Of a DNA stretch of 64,000 bases, positions 1-10,343 are shown piece by piece; within the stretch, counting starts at the first letter, position 1; each line of letters opens with the position of its first letter. The DNA comes from Geosiphon pyriformis. Its lineage: Eukaryota > Glomeromycota > Glomeromycetes > Archaeosporales > Geosiphonaceae. The stretch covers positions 362,894 to 426,893 of the forward strand of contig JAAOMT010000198.1 in NCBI GenBank assembly GCA_016748015.1. The letters run 5' to 3'. Position numbers and translations under genes: made by a program. Under the pieces are notes generated by a model. It was not told where the DNA came from. It did no database searches and worked only from the letters and a program-made list of their open reading frames with translations.

Positions 1-2
1 AA

Positions 3-837
3 CGATCAGAGAAAGCTCCTGTCTTTGAATTTAAAGAAGAAAAAAAAAAGCCTGTAGTCAAAACATTTATGACAATTGAATCAACATCTAACTGGGCTGA
101 AAAAACTGAGCAAACGTATTTTGCAACAAACTCATATCCAGAGGAACCAGAAACCCCTGGATAGAACATCCTATATTCTAAACCAGAACCAAAGAAACGA
201 CACCCTTATATTCCGCTCAAATACAAGGACTGCCACAAGAAACTCTCCTCAATGGGAGCCTGCATTTCACCTGAAGAAGAATATGAAAATCATACTTGTT
301 ATTACTGCAAAACTTGCCACAGAGAACAATAGGGCCATCTAATAAAAAGAAGTGGAAAATGGGACAACACCCCTTGTTTGACTTGTGGAAATATGCTACC
401 AGAAGAATACAATTGGATTGATGTAGCAATGAGAAAAAGAGTCTGTGATCAAACCTGCCAATATGCTTTATTAATTTCAGAAAAAGTCAAAAGAAAAACA
501 TCTTTTGATGCAGCATACAACAATGCTTTCAACAAACTTTATCACTATCCTCATAATGCTGAAATGATTTTTGACCTAGCAATGGCATTAGTTAATAGAG
601 CTACCAAAGAAGATGTTCATTAAATAAAAGAAGCAGAATATATTGAATACACCATAGAATTAGCTGGATTCAATTATAAAGATGAAGTAAAAGTGTACCA
701 TTAAATTGCAAGTTACACCTACTCAACTAAAGAAGCTCAAACTCAATGGCTAGAATAAATGAACATTAAATTATGTAAGGAATGCATAATGCCTTGTGAT
801 GAACAATAGTGTTCTGAATACTATGCTCTTAGCATTC
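3..837 (+). pseudogene. A1 pol: end of protease linker and Cys-rich zinc-type module
   Basis: The same frame as the RT runs from base 3. It contains pairs of Cys like those in A2 and A3: K(C)KDCHKKL near 210-235, YYCKTCH near 300, PCLTCGN near 375-395 and CDQTCQYA near 447-470, then LCKECIMPCDEQ near 775-805. This looks like one or two small zinc-binding folds between protease and dUTPase. The first Cys is Tyr here (KYKDC). In-frame stops occur near 160, 330, 621, 700 and 755, mostly where A2 and A3 have Gln or Trp. A helical linker with DLAMALVNRATKEDVH separates the two Cys clusters. The function is not known; nucleic-acid or capsid binding would be a guess. Confidence 0.75.
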
Positions 838-839
838 TT

Positions 840-1436
840 TTGTCCAGTGAAAGTGATGAATATGAAATTGAATTTGGAGAACCTAAAGCAACAAAAGAAA
901 TTAAAACAATACCCATTTATCTCATTGAAAATCAGCCTGTTTTACAACTCAAATACTTCAACAACAATAGACAAGGAATAAAACCCGAAAAAGCACATGA
1001 AATTAATGCTGGATATGACCTAAAATATCCAGACAAGAATACTCTTGTTCTTAAACCCAAATTTCTCACAAAAATCAACCTCAAAATTGCTCTTGAAATC
1101 CCACCAGAAGCAATGGTTCAAATCACCTCTTGGTCCTCTCTGACAAGCAAAGGAATCAATGTCAGAGGAGGAATAATTGATGCTGGATATACTGGTAACA
1201 TAACAGTAATACTTCATAATGAAACTGACAAGCCATTTAAGATTGAACATGCCAAGAAAATTGCCCAAGCCATTTATTTACTCTTAATCAACATTTCGGG
1301 TTTACAATTAGTCAATCAAAGAAAACTATTGGGAAAAAGTGAAAAAAAAACCCAAGGTTTTGGTTTAACTGGACGATTCATAGTTCCAGTAAACATAACT
1401 CTTAATGAACAGAAAGAATCTCACCAGATTTTATGA
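840..1436 (+). pseudogene. A1 pol: dUTPase domain
   Basis: This is a trimeric-type dUTPase fold (dUTP to dUMP plus PPi) embedded in the polyprotein frame. The five family motifs can be read: AGYDLKY (I), SWSSLTSKGINV (II), GIIDAGYTGNI (III, with the Asp expected to activate water), KIAQAIYLLL (IV) and QGFGLTGRF (V). It lies between protease and RT, a position reported for dUTPase-bearing Metaviridae of fungi. The roughly 200-residue open stretch is one of the best preserved parts of the copy. It ends with a stop replacing a residue before LPQPITISPFG near 1435. It is not a host gene, because the frame is shared with RT and A2/A3 show the same fusion. Confidence 0.9.
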
Positions 1437-1544
1437 CTTCCACAACCAATTACTATTTCACCCTTTGGAAAACACCCTGAAATTTACACTTGTAAAAAGC
1501 CAACAACCACACAACAAATTTTTAAGTCCAATGAACAAATCTGC

Positions 1545-3215
1545 TTGGAACATAATATCTTGATTCCAAACATTTATATTCCAGAAGGAACAAAGAAAAT
1601 CCAAGTTACTTTTTATAATTCTAACAATTTCCCCATAGTTTTATTAAATAACTTAAAAATTGGAGTTATTCACAGTAATATCTTTCAACAAGAACTACCC
1701 CAAATAGTTCCCAATTTCTTGGAAATCATTGGACATTTACTACCAAAAATCAATCCAAACCCCAACTCTGAAAACTACTATGTTGTCATAGAAAAACTAT
1801 CTCAAATCAACATAGGACAACTTGAACCACAACAACAGAGCCAGCTTAAAGAGCTAATTGCAGAATTTGCCAATATCTTTGCTGAAAACAACAATAACTT
1901 AGGAAGAACTGATTTGGTTCAACACCAAATCTATACAGAAAATGCCAAACCAAGACAACAGCAAGTCTACCAAGTTGCTTCAGAAAGTCACCAATTTATC
2001 CACGAAGAAGTACAATGGATGCTCAACAATGGGCTTATTCAACCATCAATGAGTCCATGGGCTTCACCTGTAATCTTAGTTAAAAAGAAAAATGAAAAGA
2101 TACGATTTTGTGTTGATTATTGACAACTTAACAATGTCATCATTGGAGATGCCTACTCTCTTTCCCAAATTGATAACATGTTAGATGCTCTTGAAAAGTC
2201 CAAATACTTTTTGATATTAGATTTAGAGAGTGAATACTGGCAAGTTGCCATGGATCTCAAAGATTGCCCTAAAACAGCATTCACCACTCAAGGAGGAAAT
2301 TACGAGTTTAATATAATGCCTTTCGGATTATACAATGTACCAGCAACATTCCAAAGATTTATGGATGTTGTTTATAAAGGCCTTCTTTGGAAATCAGTAG
2401 TTGTCTATCTCGATGATACTGATGTTTATTCACCATCTTTTGAATTACACTTAAAACACCTGCGCAAAGTTTTTCAACAATTATGGAAAGCAGGATTGAA
2501 ACTAAACATCAAAAAATGCTACTTCGGAAAAACGAGTTTGGCCTTTCTTGGTCACATTGTTAGCCAAGATGGAATTAAACCAGATCCCGGAAAAATTAGC
2601 ACTGTCAAAAACTTCAAGACTCCACAAAATACCACAGAATTAAAAGGATTTATTGGATTAGCATCCTATTACTGAAAATTTATTAAAGGATTCTCAGAAA
2701 TCGCAAAACCCCTCAATCAGCTCACTACTAAAAACGTCAAATACAAATGGACGGAAAAACATCAAAAAGCTTTTGAAATTCTCAAGGAAAAGCTGACAAC
2801 AGCTCCAATTCTTGCCTACCCAGACTTCAGTAACCGATTTCGACTAGCTATAGACGCTTCTTATACTGTCTTTAGTGCCATCTTATCACAATTAGATGAC
2901 AATGGAAATGAGCAAGTAATCGCTTATGCTAGCAGAACATTAAAACCAGCCAAGAAAAACTACCCTGCCACAGAATTAGAAACAGCAGCTGTAATTTGGG
3001 CCTTACACCACTTTAACCTTTATTTCAGGCCTAAAAAATTTGACATTATCACTGATAATATTGGACTCAAATGGCTTCAAAATAAAAACACTCAGCTGAA
3101 TGCCAAACAAACCCAATAAACAGGATTTTTAGCCAACTACCGATATATTGTACACCACAAACCAAGAAAACTCCATACCAACGTTGATTGTCTCTTAAGA
3201 ATGAGGCAAGATTAG
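1545..3215 (+). pseudogene. A1 pol: reverse transcriptase and RNase H
   Basis: RT motifs in order: SPWASPVILVKKKN, RFCVDY (followed by TGA where A3 has CGC Arg), LILDLESEYWQV (motif A), MPFGLYNVPATFQRFMD (motif B), VVVYLDDTDVYS (motif C, catalytic YLDD intact) and FLGHIVSQDGI. RNase H follows with AIDASYTVFSAILSQLD, TELETAAVIWAL and ITDNIGLKWL, so the acidic residues are visible. The frame closes with RMRQD then TAG at 3213-3215. In-frame stops also lie near 2121, 2673 and 3117. The catalytic cores are intact, so the copy failed through nonsense changes rather than loss of the active site. The frame is the one used by the dUTPase. Confidence 0.93.
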
Positions 3216-3261
3216 AATACAAAACCAACACTTATTTGAATTAACAACAAAACAACAAACA

Positions 3262-4647
3262 ATGAACCCCAAAAACTACAACAATCTTAAACAATATTTG
3301 GAGACATTAACAATCCCAACAGATTGGTTCTCAGATAAAAAACATCAGTTACAACAACAAGCCAAACAATACTTCTTACACAACAACATGATTTATTATC
3401 AAAACTTCAGAAATCCAGACAATCCACTCAGATTAATACAAGAACATGAAAAAGAAACCATTTTATATAACATGCACTCAGACCTTTCATCAGCACACTT
3501 AGGAAAAGACAGCACCACCCAGAGAACACTAGAATATTACTTTTGATCTTAAATGAGAAAAGACATTTATGAATATGTTAAGTCTTGTGATAGTTGTCAA
3601 AGAAGAAAAGAAACTCGCTCTACAGAACCTTTAAACCCAATTAAAGTTGGACAGTCTTTTGACTGAGTTGATATCGATTTAGTTGGACCACTACCTATCA
3701 CAAACCAAGGAAACCATTATATTGCAGTAGCTGTAAACTATCTCACCAAATGGCCTGAAGCCAGAGCCATTCAACAAGCAGATGTGAAATTAGTAACAAA
3801 CTTCATCTATGAAGACATTATTTGTAGACATGGATGTCTAATAGAACTTTTATCTGATCAAGGAACACATTTTGTGAACAATTTAATCCAAGAAATTTGT
3901 GGACAATTTAATGTCAAGAGACCATTATCTTTGCCCTACCATCCATAAACAAATGGACTTGTAGAATGTTTCAATAGAACATTGTGTGAATCATTAGCCA
4001 AAGTCTCAACCAATTTTGAGCAAAAATGAGATTTTTTTATTCCATCAATATTACTAGTATATAGAACACTAAAACAAGATACCACAAAACACACACTATT
4101 TGATCTAACCTACAGAAGGACAGCAACATTACCAATTAGTTTTACAATGGAAACATATCCAGTACAACCAATTAATAAAGACAACTTTCAGGAAACACTA
4201 CAATGAAGAGCCTATACTCTGCTTAGCACATTGAAAGGAAAATGACAAATAGCAGCCACCCATATTAAACACTCCCAAGTTTAACAAAAAGAATGGGATA
4301 ACAACAAATTGCCTCCAGTTATCAATGAATTTAAAATTGGAAACAAAGTTTTTTTACACAAAACTAAAGCTGAAAAACAATGGAGTAGAAAATTTGAAAA
4401 TAAATGAGATGGACCATTCTTTATTCATGAAGTCCTAGGCAATGAATCATATAAGCTAAGACTTGATGACAAAATCCTAGCAAAAGTTGCACATGAAGAT
4501 CGTTTGAAACACTATAATTCCAGAAACAATTCTGAATCATTAATTCCACAAATTGGTACACATTCCCTTTTAATCAATCCCAAAGATATTTCTTGAAATT
4601 TAGAACCAATAGTTGTCATTGAACAACCTTCCAACTTGAACACTTAA
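3262..4647 (+). pseudogene. A1 integrase, separate ORF in the +1 frame
   Basis: Retroviral-type DDE integrase. The N-terminal HHCC zinc domain is visible (NMHSDLSSAHLG, then CDSCQRR). The core has IDLVGPL (D1), LLSDQGTHF (D2) and NGLVECFNRTLC (E). The C-terminal part has IGNKVFLHKTKAEKQW and KVAHEDRLKHY. It starts with ATG at 3262 (MNPKNYNNLKQYL), 46 bases after the RNase H stop and in the +1 frame. That frame is open upstream to 3202, so it slightly overlaps the RNase H end. In-frame TGA/TAA codons near 3544, 3664, 3946, 4027 and 4405 mostly replace Trp, Arg or Gln. A3 has the same offset, and the family C integrase begins in a similar way. Confidence 0.9.
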
Positions 4648-4769
4648 CTTAAATTTATTATTATAGTTATCCCCTTATAATTTAGAAACAATCTCACAAA
4701 AACAAAGCAAAAATAACATAAAAACCCATACATTAAAAATAATTTTTTTTTATTTTCAAATCTCTTATA

Positions 4770-5489
4770 ATGACTATTCTTCAAAACATTCAGCAATTAT
4801 CCCAAAAACTAATGTTAGCTTTAAAAACAATACCCGAATTATCCATTACTGTTATTGGAAACCACATTAATTATACCTAAACAGAAGTAATTACAAATTT
4901 AGCCCCAAATTCACGAAAATATCACACATATAAGAAGAACACAAGAAGTTATTCTGGAATTCACCTGCCAGAACTTTTAAAGCTTGCTTTAAGAGAAAAC
5001 TTAATGCTCACTCCTATTAGTATTCTACCAAATGCTACTATTCAACAAAAACTTCAACTGTGTCTTAATAAAAAAAACTATGATTATACTCCAATATATA
5101 GATATTTCTACATTGGAAAAACACTTCACGAATGAAAATGGGAGCTTACAGCAGCAAACTTCACAAAAGAAGCTATTTGAAAACAACTCCACAACAAATT
5201 CAAGACAACAGCTAGATCTACAAACAGTCATTATAAACTAAGAGCTGCTCTTAGACTTTATGACCTATTCTACACCTGTGAAAATGTCTTATAAAACCCA
5301 ATTTTACAACCTTTGAAGATTCAATACATTGGAAAGCTCACAAAACTGAAATTTCAACAATTTTCAGACCAAATTTCTTCAATAATTTTGGATTATTATC
5401 TGGAAATTACAGACAGTACTTGAACTTCAATGGAGCTTAGTCTTAAGGAAGAAATTATATTACTAGACGAAATTAGAGATATTATTTAA
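4770..5489 (+). pseudogene. A1 ORF3, unknown protein running into the 3' LTR
   Basis: One frame of 239 codons begins at ATG 4770 (MTILQNIQQLSQKL) and ends at TAA 5487-5489, 32 bases inside the LTR. Five internal stops (near 4878, 5130, 5187, 5292, 5421) interrupt an otherwise continuous protein. Its C-terminal half is conserved in copy A2 (33555-33950), where most of the stops are absent. No signal peptide or membrane span is visible, so it does not look like an envelope protein. It is rich in Leu, Gln and Lys, with a basic HNKFKTTARSTNSHYKLRAALRLYDLF segment. No family recognised. Family C has an ORF in the same place (53484-54080), also ending in the LTR. Confidence 0.75.
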
Positions 5490-6421
5490 CATGAAATTAT
5501 CTTTATAATTCCTATCATTAATTAGCATATATTATCATTTCAAATTATCACTTATTACATTAACAAAATGTCCGAAATTATCATTTAATTAATAATCCAA
5601 TTTGTACATAACACAAATATAACCTAATTGCAATGATTAATCATACAATACCCCAAAATATGTAACATTCAAAAGTTTGCCGAAATTTGTAAAAATTTGC
5701 TGAAATAATTGATAGTTCACTGAAATATCTAATAGTTTGCAGAAATAACTTGTAGTTCACCGAAATATATCTTTAGTTCAGTGAAATTGTAAAAAAGAGC
5801 AAAGTTCAAGTTCATGAAATAGTGTTACAACAAGTTGTATAAAAGAAGAGCTTCTCTCTTCGAGAAAATATATCTTACTTTAGATTTATCACTTAGAACC
5901 ATTCCTACATACACAAAAAAATATAAATATCAAATAATTCAAAAACCAAATTCTTTAATTATTGCACTTAGAAAATCCTCAAAACCCAACTAACATTTTG
6001 AAATTGATTAGCTACCAATTTCAGTAAACTGTTAGTGACTCCAGGCCTGGATAGAAAATGTTCTCTTGATAAAAACCTATTTCTTTTATATTTCTTTTAT
6101 TTTATTTTATTTTTTCTTATTACAATCATTAGGGTAGCCTACAGACAAGATTTCTGTAGAAGAGTTGACTTTCACAGCAAAGTAACTACACATTTTTAGT
6201 GAGCTTCCTGGGAAAGAGTTGACGTTTACTACAATGTAACTACACAAGTAACTGGCATGAAATTGGCCATTCCACTTATAAGCCCAGTCATTCAAATTAT
6301 AGGAGATAATTTAAAAATAAAATTTAGTTATTGGAGGTTCAAACACTTCTCATAGTCATAAATTAACAGCACTACAACAAACATATAAGAGCTAAGAAGA
6401 AACCAAAAACCTCCAGTAACA
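5458..6421 (+). repeat. A1 3' LTR (964 bp)
   Basis: Limits were set by alignment with the two LTRs of A2 and the 5' LTR of A3. The LTR starts TATTACTAG (mutated from TGTTACCAG) and ends CCTCCAGTAACA, keeping the inverted TGTTAC/GTAACA ends. A purine-rich stretch, AAGGAAGAAA at 5446-5455, lies just upstream as the likely polypurine tract. The bases after 6421 resume the LINE L1 ORF2. Confidence 0.9.
5671..5845 (+). promoter_or_regulatory. U3 repeat cluster and TATA box of the A-family LTR
   Basis: About six degenerate copies of a roughly 20-base unit with core TTCACCGAAAT occupy 5671-5789. A TATAAAAG box follows at 5838-5845 in the context GTTGTATAAAAGAAGAGC. The same order occurs in A3 (repeats about 44950-45085, TATAAAAG at 45142-45149) and, reversed, in A2 (TATA at 33218-33225). 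A promoter role is inferred from position upstream of a TATA box. Confidence 0.6.
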
Positions 6422-9400
6422 ATGATAAACTAATCTAAAAACATCCTAGACAAAATGCTTAAAATTACCAGAAACAAGCTCACTACCAGCTAAAAGGCAA
6501 TGGCCCTTTAAATGAGAGGGAAGGTGCCAATCAGAGTCAGAGGCAACAGCAGCAAAAGTATCCACACAATCATTTCCCACAACACTTGAGTGACTTTTTA
6601 TTTTAATTCAATTCACCTTCAAATTTTTGCAATGAATAATGTTCACAATATGCTGATGCTTAACCCAATACCGAACATGAAAATCCAGACAAATAAGATG
6701 CAGCTCCGATTTGCACGCATTTAGAGCAGCCTAACTATCAAAGTGTAAGCAAACTAAGCTAAGAAGAGAACACACATTTCAATGCCAGAGCTATAGCCTA
6801 TAGCTCCATCAAAGTGGAAGACAACAAGCCAGTAACTCTTATATCCAAACCCAAACCAATGTCGTCAAAAAAAACAGTAATATTAGCCTTTCTCCATATG
6901 GTGCCCAAATCTCTTAGAGAACTATCCATATAGACAGACAGACTATCAGTACTAACACAAAACAACTGATCACATACCAACTTAAATTCTTGAGTCTCCA
7001 GAATATTCAAAAACTTACCAACACCTCCAAAGAGAGATGGACCAGGAGGAAAAGAAGCCACATTACTGAGAAAGGTGACAGAAAAACCAAATCACTCAAG
7101 AACTGAACCATAAGAATCCAATTTTTTCCAGCACTTAAAGATTTTCCAATTAAAAATGGCACCATGGCGATCACGGAGCTGATCCACAAAGACAACACTA
7201 TACTGACATAAAGAGGAGAAACACGCACAGAACTTAGCTTCTCCAAAAACCATTGACATAGGGACCCCATCCTGATAATAAAATAGATTGCCCAAAGATC
7301 CGCTTAGAGAAAGATTATTTTTTGCCAAAATACAGACCACATCAGCTAAAAAATTATTCAAAGAACTAACACAAACATGCACTGGAGAATTCAGAAGGTA
7401 AATGGAATGCCAACACAAAACTAGTAAGTTGTAAGATCTATGAGAGAACATATGACCCAAAGTCTCACCAGAGTTTATAAAACTCACAAGTGAGACTATT
7501 TTGTCTTCAGATTGCACCTGCTCAAAGGACTTCAAACTATAAAAAGAAGGGTAATAAATTGAATCATTTTGGAAGTTAATAGGAAGGCCAGATTTCAATT
7601 TAAGGTCTTTCCGAACCAAAGTATCCTATTTGTTGCACATATCAAAAAGTATGAAGCTGAATTGAGTCCTATAGCTCACAATAAGATGGAGAACAGCCAA
7701 AACCAAGTACAAAAATTGTTTATCTGAAATGACTTTTCTTAGCACAAGATTAAAGAAAAACCAAACATCTGACTGTGCTTTGGCCAAGCTAGGCTTTGAA
7801 AGACTCTTAGTTGAAAGATAGATGCCCAGATATCGATGAGATTTCTCTCTTTTTGCAATAGCAATGGGCAAGCCACTGATAACCAAAAAAAGACTACCAA
7901 CTTTGCAATTAATAAGGATGACAACAGTCTTGTCTGTATTAATAAAAATGTCATTGATCCAAAAAAATTCACTGGCAACATTGAGAATATGCTGGGTAGC
8001 ACTCTGACTGCTACCAACTCAAATTGTATCATCAACAAAAGCTCTAGCAGCAAAGAAAGAAAACAACCCAACAATGAATTCCAAACGACCATTTTTTGAA
8101 ATAAAATGTGAATTCAATCTGTACCCATACACACTTTCCTGTCTCTTAACCTCGCAAAGAAGAGGATCATAGAATATGCACCAGAAAAGTGGTAAAAAAA
8201 CCTCTCCCTAATCCAAGCCATCATAAACATAATATTCATCAGTTAAGCTGAAGTCAGTCATAATCTTGTTAATGCAGTTGCAATAAATACTACCAAAAAA
8301 ATATATGAACTTGTTATATATTTTAATCCTAATCAAACTCTTTCTAAGATGCTCTCAATCAACAGAATCATATGCCTTCTGCATGTTCTGTAAAACTAGC
8401 CAGAGTTCGCAGTTCTTCTCTAGAGCATCTTCTATCACCAAGCCAACTGTGAAAATGGGTGATTGTGTAGAAGTACCCTTCAAAACAGAAAAGTTGTCAC
8501 CATAAAGAACATTGAATCTGCTACATGCCAGAGAAATCTTATCAGACAGGATCTTGAAGAGAATCTTACAGGCTGTTTCAATTAGGGCAATAGAATGGGT
8601 GTTCATAAAAACCCTCTCCCATTTGTATGGTTTAGGAATCATCAAGACCCAAACCTCTTTCCAAAAACTAGGCACAGATTCAATAATCAAACAAGTGTTC
8701 AAAAGCTCCAAAAGCATACCTATGATAGAATTGTCACAGTGTTTCCAAAATTTGTTGGGAATACCAGAAAGACCAGCAGCTTTGCCATCAGGCAGATCAG
8801 AAATCACACCAAACAATTCATCAAAAACAACTGGCTGCATTACACCTGAAAAAGCACCATTAAAGACATACTCCAGAGACTGGTATTGACAAAACCATTC
8901 ATTAGAGATATCAGAAACCACCTTGTATCTCCTAGTCTACCCCTCCATAATTACATCCACCTTAGTCTTGACCAATTCAGGCTCCAAAATCAATTCGTCA
9001 CCAACAACTAGATAGTCCAATTCCACCTTATAGAACAAACACTCTAAAACACTCCTAATAGTGTGACTTTTATCAGAAATAAAGCTCTCCATATGCCTAT
9101 CAATGACAGACCTAATACTTGACTCCTGAGTTCTCAAAAATTTGGCAAGTTTGGAGACATAATAAGATTTCCACACACCAAAAAAAGCAGTTCTAACACA
9201 ATCAAAATCTGCACCAGAGTCCAAAAGAACCTGTACCACCAAGACTTTGTCAGAGTTTAAGAAAGCCCAATGACTTATCAAAGATGTAAACCTCACAGAG
9301 TCCTGGCCACAGAATGCTTTGATTATTCTTGAAATCAAAATTTCCAATCTGTGAAACCTAGAAGAGCCCTTGGTGAAAATGCTATCAAAGTCTTTGAACC

Positions 9401-10343
9401 ATTTTTTCTTAAATAAATTATTAGCTAAAAAAACCATCACTTTATGAACAATATCCCACATAGAATCTAAATCAAAGAAAACCACAAAGGAAGCAAACTC
9501 CTCAGAAAACATAGCAGCATTTACTGCTGTTAACACTTTGAACCCACACCACTTAATATTGTCAACACTTTTGATATCATACTTCTAACAATCCTTATTC
9601 GCTTGCTTACAAATGAAATTCAGATGCATATCCAATAGTCCATCCAAACTTACACACACAGAAACTGCTCTATGATCAGAGTCAAAATGGTCACCAACAT
9701 CGGCTACACCATGATCAATTACCGCACTAACCAAGTTGTGAGAAATGAATATGTAATCAATAGTCTTAAAAACACCTCGGAAGTTAGCTCACGTCAACAT
9801 TTTAGCAAACAAGCTCCCACCCAAAGAATTAACCAAGCCAAGGTTCAAGCATTTCTTGAAACTGGCACTCTTACGTGAACCATCCTCATTGAAATCACCA
9901 CCCAGCACAATAAAAAAGGATTCGTTTACAGCTCTGGCAATCAGCAAATTGATGTTGCCAGCCTGAGAAAACCAAACATCTGAAGAAACACTGGCATATA
10001 GTCCCAAAATCGTAACAGAAAGTTTGTTATTAAAAAGTAATCTAATAGAAAAGAGCCATCCAGGCACCTCAAAAATCTTACAAATATCCCTTGTCAAAGA
10101 GTTATCCATAACAATTGCCACACCAGAACCCAAGTGACCAGAATTCAGACCAGAAATAAAAACATGAATGCAATTGAATTTATTGGCAATTCAAAAATGA
10201 ACTCTGCCTTTTAACTTAGTTTCAGTGAAAATTAAAATCAAAATGTTCGTATCTTTGTGCCAACAAATAATGTCATCCTGCTTGGCAGGATTGTTTATCC
10301 CTCTAATATTGCAAGTGGCAATCTTCCAAACTAGACTGGTCAT
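6422..10343 (-). pseudogene. L1 ORF2: AP endonuclease, reverse transcriptase, RNase H (truncated)
   Basis: ORF2 begins at ATG 10343 (MTSLVWKIATCNIRGINNPAK), overlapping the ORF1 stop by 4 bases. The endonuclease shows CNIRG, TETKL and GGDFNEDGS. RT shows LIETACKILFKILSDKIS, NMQKAYDSVD (motif A, about 8360) and FVDDT (motif C, about 8025), with a Trp-to-TGA change right after it. The RNase H start reads SVYMDSSL near 6940. The frame changes several times and stops are scattered. The long linker 9536-8937 is intact. The sequence ends at the A1 insertion, so the C-terminal zinc motif seen in L2 is outside the window. Confidence 0.88.

Larger units (their letters stand above)
1..6421 (+). mobile_element. 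Ty3/gypsy LTR retrotransposon, dUTPase family, copy A1 (5' end outside window)
   Basis: The order protease tail, Cys-rich module, dUTPase, reverse transcriptase, RNase H, integrase, ORF3, 3' LTR identifies a Ty3/gypsy (Metaviridae-type) element. Gag, most of the protease and the 5' LTR lie left of the window. It matches copies A2 (minus strand) and A3 (plus strand) closely enough to set its LTR limits. It is inserted in LINE L1: the bases from 6422 on continue a minus-strand LINE ORF2. Many in-frame stops show that it is dead. The order of modules is read directly; loss of activity follows from the stops. Confidence 0.93.

Noticed and set aside
840-1436. dUTPase as a stand-alone host gene
   Set aside because: It shares frame and neighbours with RT in A1, A2, A3 and B, so it is part of the element polyprotein.
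3544-4600. Many in-frame TGA codons at conserved Trp positions, suggesting TGA read as Trp
   Set aside because: TGA also replaces Arg, TAA and TAG are mixed in, and the host genes in the island use TGG for Trp and end at normal stops. Decay explains it better.
4770-5489. ORF3 as a retroviral envelope gene
   Set aside because: No signal peptide, membrane anchor or cleavage-site pattern is visible.
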